A program made the position numbers and the translations under genes. From Marinilabiliales bacterium (GTDB taxonomy: Bacteria; Bacteroidota; Bacteroidia; Bacteroidales; SZUA-534), in assembly GCA_003512955.1 (NCBI GenBank), contig DOTG01000038.1:1-64000 (forward strand): 64,000 bases of DNA, in the 5' to 3' direction. The notes beneath the pieces were generated by a model that saw nothing but the letters and a program-made list of their open reading frames with translations, had not been told where the DNA came from and did no database searches. Of the stretch, positions 61,539 to 64,000 are shown one piece after another (the first letter of the stretch is position 1; each line of letters begins with the position of its first letter).

Positions 61539-62308
61539 TGTTTTGCAAGCTCCTTTTTAAAAAAAACCAATCCCAAATGGAATAAATCAATGGTAGCCGT
61601 CACTTCGGGGTTGGCTTTTATTTGTTCCCAAGCCTCTTTCATCTCTGGTAAGTGGTGAATATCATCAAAAACAAAGAGCGATTGGTTGTTCTTCTTTTTC
61701 AAACAATGTTCAAAATACTCCAAGGTAGGTTTTTCGCGATGGTTCCCGTCAAAAAACACAAAGTCGAGGGTGGAAAATCCGTCCAAGACCTTGGGTAAAG
61801 TCTGGCTAAATTCACCTACCACCAAATCAACGCCGGTTAATTTCAACTTTTTAAAGGTTTGCTGCGCCATCTTTGCCACATTGGGGCAACCTTCCAGCGT
61901 AACTAACTTGGAACAATGGCCGGTTTTTGCCAGATAGCAGGTGGTAATGCCCAGGGAAGTTCCCAGTTCCAATATATTCTGGCTTTTCATGTGGTTGGCT
62001 AATCGGAACAGCAACTGTGCCTGCTTGGCCGGCTTTAACGAATGAACGGCCAATTCACGTACTTTTCGGTTTGTTCCTTTCAGGTGTTGGCTTCCCGCTC
62101 CATAATCCTGGACATCCAAAGGGGTTGAATCTTTCAGCAATAACTTTCGTTGCGCCTCTATGTCAGTAAAAATTGTGGAAGAAACAGAAGAATGAACAAC
62201 CTGGGTTACCAATTGAAACACAAAAGGGGAATGGATACCAAATCCTTTTTTTCCTCTGGAATGGTATAAAAAGTTTATATAATCGCTAAGTAAACGATAC
62301 GAAATCAT
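61517..62308 (-). CDS. Class I SAM-dependent methyltransferase
   Basis: The 263-residue protein starts MISYRLLSDYINFLYHSRGK, with FGIHSPFVFQLVTQV typical of a Bacteroidota methyltransferase family. The frame opens 6 codons upstream at a TTG, but the ATG at 62308 is preferred. The SAM-binding motif I is ILELGTSLGITTCYLA, followed by LVTLEGCPNVAKMA, the acidic LDFVFFDGNHREKPTLEYFE and VFDDIHHLPEM, as in Methyltransf_24/O-methyltransferase-like enzymes. The substrate is unknown. The C-terminus (QDFRVRF) is set by a 13-bp tandem duplication that overlaps the stop codon. It precedes the ABC ATPase by 69 nt. Confidence 0.88.
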   Translation of the reverse strand: MISYRLLSDYINFLYHSRGKKGFGIHSPFVFQLVTQVVHSSVSSTIFTDIEAQRKLLLKDSTPLDVQDYGAGSQHLKGTNRKVRELAVHSLKPAKQAQLLFRLANHMKSQNILELGTSLGITTCYLAKTGHCSKLVTLEGCPNVAKMAQQTFKKLKLTGVDLVVGEFSQTLPKVLDGFSTLDFVFFDGNHREKPTLEYFEHCLKKKNNQSLFVFDDIHHLPEMKEAWEQIKANPEVTATIDLFHLGLVFFKKELAKQDFRVRF

Positions 62309-62626
62309 GCATTGGATTTTCGGCAATTATAGTAATAAAAACAATAGTATTGGAACGGATGGTCAAGTTTAACTTGAAGTAAGGTTGTTGATTTTCATAT
62401 TTGAAAAAATGAGACTTAATTGGTATCGCTATTGTTAGCAACTAGCTTTTTTTGTTTTTCTGTCGTCAAATTTAAGCAATCTTTTCAATCGGAATATTAC
62501 CGTTGTATGGTGCATTAGGTTTTGTAAACCTTTGGTTAGGACGTTGGCTCGTGGAGCTTGCAAATGAACCTGACTGCAAATGGATTAGCCTGTTGGCTTG
62601 TTCGAAAATAAATTACTAAATTGTCC
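62309..62626. other. 318-bp intergenic region with short repeats
   Basis: No gene is credible. A short perfect hairpin AGGTTT-TGT-AAACCT is present around 62517-62531. Between 62540 and 62605 the sequence is partly self-similar: GTTGGCTCGTGG and GTTGGCTTGTTC, and TTGCAAATG followed by CTGCAAATGG. On the minus strand a 45-codon stop-free stretch without a start reads through the region. This may be decayed mobile or cassette-type DNA downstream of the truncated CDF gene. Confidence 0.45.
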
Positions 62627-63256
62627 TTACAAATCCAACAGTACCTTCCCGGATTCTTTCAATAAACCAACCGACCATTTGATGATAACAAACGAACTGA
62701 TAATTGCTCCCAGGGCATCGAGCCATACAATGTTCCAAATCATTGCTGCGGTGAGTCCGATTATTGCCGTTACGCTGGTGAGGGCATCGGCTATTACATG
62801 CAAGTAGGCAGCCTTGATGTTATGGTCGGAATGCTCGTGCTCGTGGTGAAGCAGAAAGGCACAGGCAATATTTACCACTAAACCGATAACAGCCACGAGA
62901 ATAGCTTCTTTATATAAAATTGCTGTCGGGTTCATTATTCGGCCAGTAGCCTCGTAAAGGATTACGAAAGCGAAGATTAACAGCATCAGTCCGCTACTGT
63001 AGCCCGACAAGGATAAAATTTTGTTTGAATTGCCCTTATAACTCGAATTTGCGGAAACTTTACGGACTATAATATATGCAACCCAGCTAAGACCGATAGC
63101 CAGTACATGTGAACCCATGTGGATGCCATCGGCAAGTAGTGCCATTGAATTTGTTGTTAATCCGAATATGATTTCTATAATCATAGCAATGGCAGTGATG
63201 ATTACTACCCACATGGTTTGTTTCTCGTGGCTGTGGGAGTGACTTTGTTTTTCCAT
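62627..63256 (-). CDS. CDF-family metal transporter without C-terminal domain (DmeF-like)
   Basis: The protein begins MEKQSHSHSHEKQTMWVV (ATG at 63256; a TTG 10 codons upstream lies inside the preceding gene). Six transmembrane helices follow. TM2 carries ALLADGIHMGSHVLAIG, where the second metal ligand position is His rather than Asp, as in DmeF-type Co/Ni exporters. TM5 has HVIADALTSV, and a short His-rich loop (HHEHEHSDH) lies between TM4 and TM5. The product stops at residue 210, right after TM6, so the usual cytoplasmic dimerisation domain is missing. It starts 2 nt after the stop of the methyltransferase gene, so the two are probably coupled. Confidence 0.88.
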   Translation of the reverse strand: MEKQSHSHSHEKQTMWVVIITAIAMIIEIIFGLTTNSMALLADGIHMGSHVLAIGLSWVAYIIVRKVSANSSYKGNSNKILSLSGYSSGLMLLIFAFVILYEATGRIMNPTAILYKEAILVAVIGLVVNIACAFLLHHEHEHSDHNIKAAYLHVIADALTSVTAIIGLTAAMIWNIVWLDALGAIISSFVIIKWSVGLLKESGKVLLDL

Positions 63257-63258
63257 CC

Positions 63259-64000
63259 CTACTTGATTAATGGTTTCTCGAAACAAAAATACGCCCCTTC
63301 GTTTATTTTTCCATCACTAACCATATTAAATCCTGTTTGTTCAATCCAATTTTTCCAGGTTTTGCGTGGAGTAATAAATAAACTCAGAAAATTAGCTACA
63401 CCAAATGCTGTATATCCCCGAACCAATATAATCAACAAAAACCGACCTCCCGGTTTCAATATTCGGAAAGATTCCTGTAAGGCTTGTTTCTTACCTGTTC
63501 GCAAATGGTCAAGCATAAACGAACTTACAATGGCGTCGAACTGGTTGTTATTAAAAGGTGTTTTCAGTATGTCGCCCGTTTCAATGATAACCCTGCTCCC
63601 GATGCCTGCCAATTTTAAATTTCGCTTTATTAAGTTTATTCCACCTTCATCAATGTAGTCTGCATCGAATTTATCGAACGCTGTAATTGTGGCGTTGGGC
63701 AGGACCTGAGCTATTGCAATTGTTGTTCTGCCGGCACCGCACCCGGCATCAAGAATTTTATCACCTCTATTTGCCAGAATGTCCACCATTGGTAATGTAA
63801 TTTGAGTGGTACGGTCAGAATTTCGGATTATCACATTACCTATAAAGAAGTTTACAGAAAGTAATAACAAACTACTGTATGCAATAAATTGAATTTTTGG
63901 CGAACCTGTCAGGGAAATATAAACATGCACTGCTAATAAAAAAGTAAGTATTGAAGCTGCCAGGAATCCATAAATCCATTTTGGTGACCAGCCAAAGTCA
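63259..64000 (-). CDS. Membrane-anchored class I methyltransferase, partial at the window edge
   Basis: The frame is open to the window end: before the GTG at 63930, 23 more codons read WSPKWIYGFLAASILTFLLA-like hydrophobic sequence. The real start is therefore beyond 64000. At least two transmembrane helices (about 63915-63975 and 63830-63895) precede a cytoplasmic SAM-binding domain. That domain has ILDAGCGAGRTTIAIAQVLP (motif I), ITAFDKFDADYI, DAIVSSFMLDHLR and ILKPGGRFLLIILV. It resembles UbiE/Methyltransf_11 enzymes. Coupling to a DmeF-like exporter (2 nt downstream) hints at metal or metalloid detoxification, such as methylation before export, but this is speculative. Confidence 0.8.
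   Translation of the reverse strand, partial: DFGWSPKWIYGFLAASILTFLLAVHVYISLTGSPKIQFIAYSSLLLLSVNFFIGNVIIRNSDRTTQITLPMVDILANRGDKILDAGCGAGRTTIAIAQVLPNATITAFDKFDADYIDEGGINLIKRNLKLAGIGSRVIIETGDILKTPFNNNQFDAIVSSFMLDHLRTGKKQALQESFRILKPGGRFLLIILVRGYTAFGVANFLSLFITPRKTWKNWIEQTGFNMVSDGKINEGAYFCFEKPLIK

Noticed and set aside
1..64000. CRISPR array, tRNA or IS element anywhere in the window
   Set aside because: I saw no regularly spaced direct repeats with spacers, no cloverleaf-like sequence with CCA-type ends, and no transposase-like protein on either strand.

Overview
The window reads as ordinary chromosome of a Bacteroidota bacterium, probably near the Bacteroidales/Marinilabiliales. The evidence is: C-terminal type IX secretion (T9SS) sorting domains, many Bacteroidota-style lipoproteins, a GldI-like FKBP lipoprotein, a TonB-dependent receptor, a two-component-type propeller sensor fused to a SpoIIE phosphatase, a DUF2795 gene, almost no Shine-Dalgarno sequences, and several TAnnTTTG -7 boxes a short distance upstream of start codons. 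I saw no tRNA, rRNA, CRISPR array, IS element or prophage.

Layout. 0-4 kb: a possible partial gene at the left edge, recG, ndk and a YceI lipoprotein. 4-15 kb: a two-gene minus-strand operon with its own promoter, encoding a 1029-residue lipoprotein of GxGY repeats and a 2537-residue T9SS-exported adhesin-like protein. 15-18 kb: a beta-barrel protein and lipoprotein pair, then an NlpC/P60 peptidase, a 34-residue membrane peptide and a Nudix hydrolase in one operon. 18-30 kb: a PgpH-like HD phosphodiesterase converging on a three-gene minus-strand operon (T9SS surface protein, 1359-residue fibre-like protein with an S74 self-cleaving chaperone, and the propeller/SpoIIE sensor phosphatase). 30-34 kb: hemerythrin, an OmpR-type regulator and a BtuB-like TonB receptor. 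34-38 kb: ribH, a membrane TPR protein, a LytTR regulator, a candidate structured RNA, recF and a DciA-like gene. 38-43 kb: a CDF metal exporter, an ECF sigma/putative anti-sigma module, a DHH phosphoesterase and two FKBP lipoproteins. 43-49 kb: a conserved 526-residue protein, an orphan small ORF, leuA, leuB and truC. 49-60 kb: a secreted oligoendopeptidase F, guaB, three SurA-type periplasmic chaperones, MoxR and an OstA/LptA-like protein. 60-64 kb: DUF2795, a cobalamin adenosyltransferase, a LolD/MacB-type ATPase, two methyltransferases and a CDF transporter lacking its C-terminal domain.

Functionally the window is dominated by envelope work: surface protein secretion, outer-membrane protein folding and LPS transport (SurA family plus OstA), metal efflux and envelope signalling. 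Housekeeping genes lie between these clusters. The least conventional pieces are the surface-fibre/sensor operon at 20.4-29.9 kb, the giant adhesin operon, and a roughly 170-200 nt structured, terminated RNA candidate just upstream of recF. Several perfect or nested palindromes and small unannotated ORFs are also recorded.
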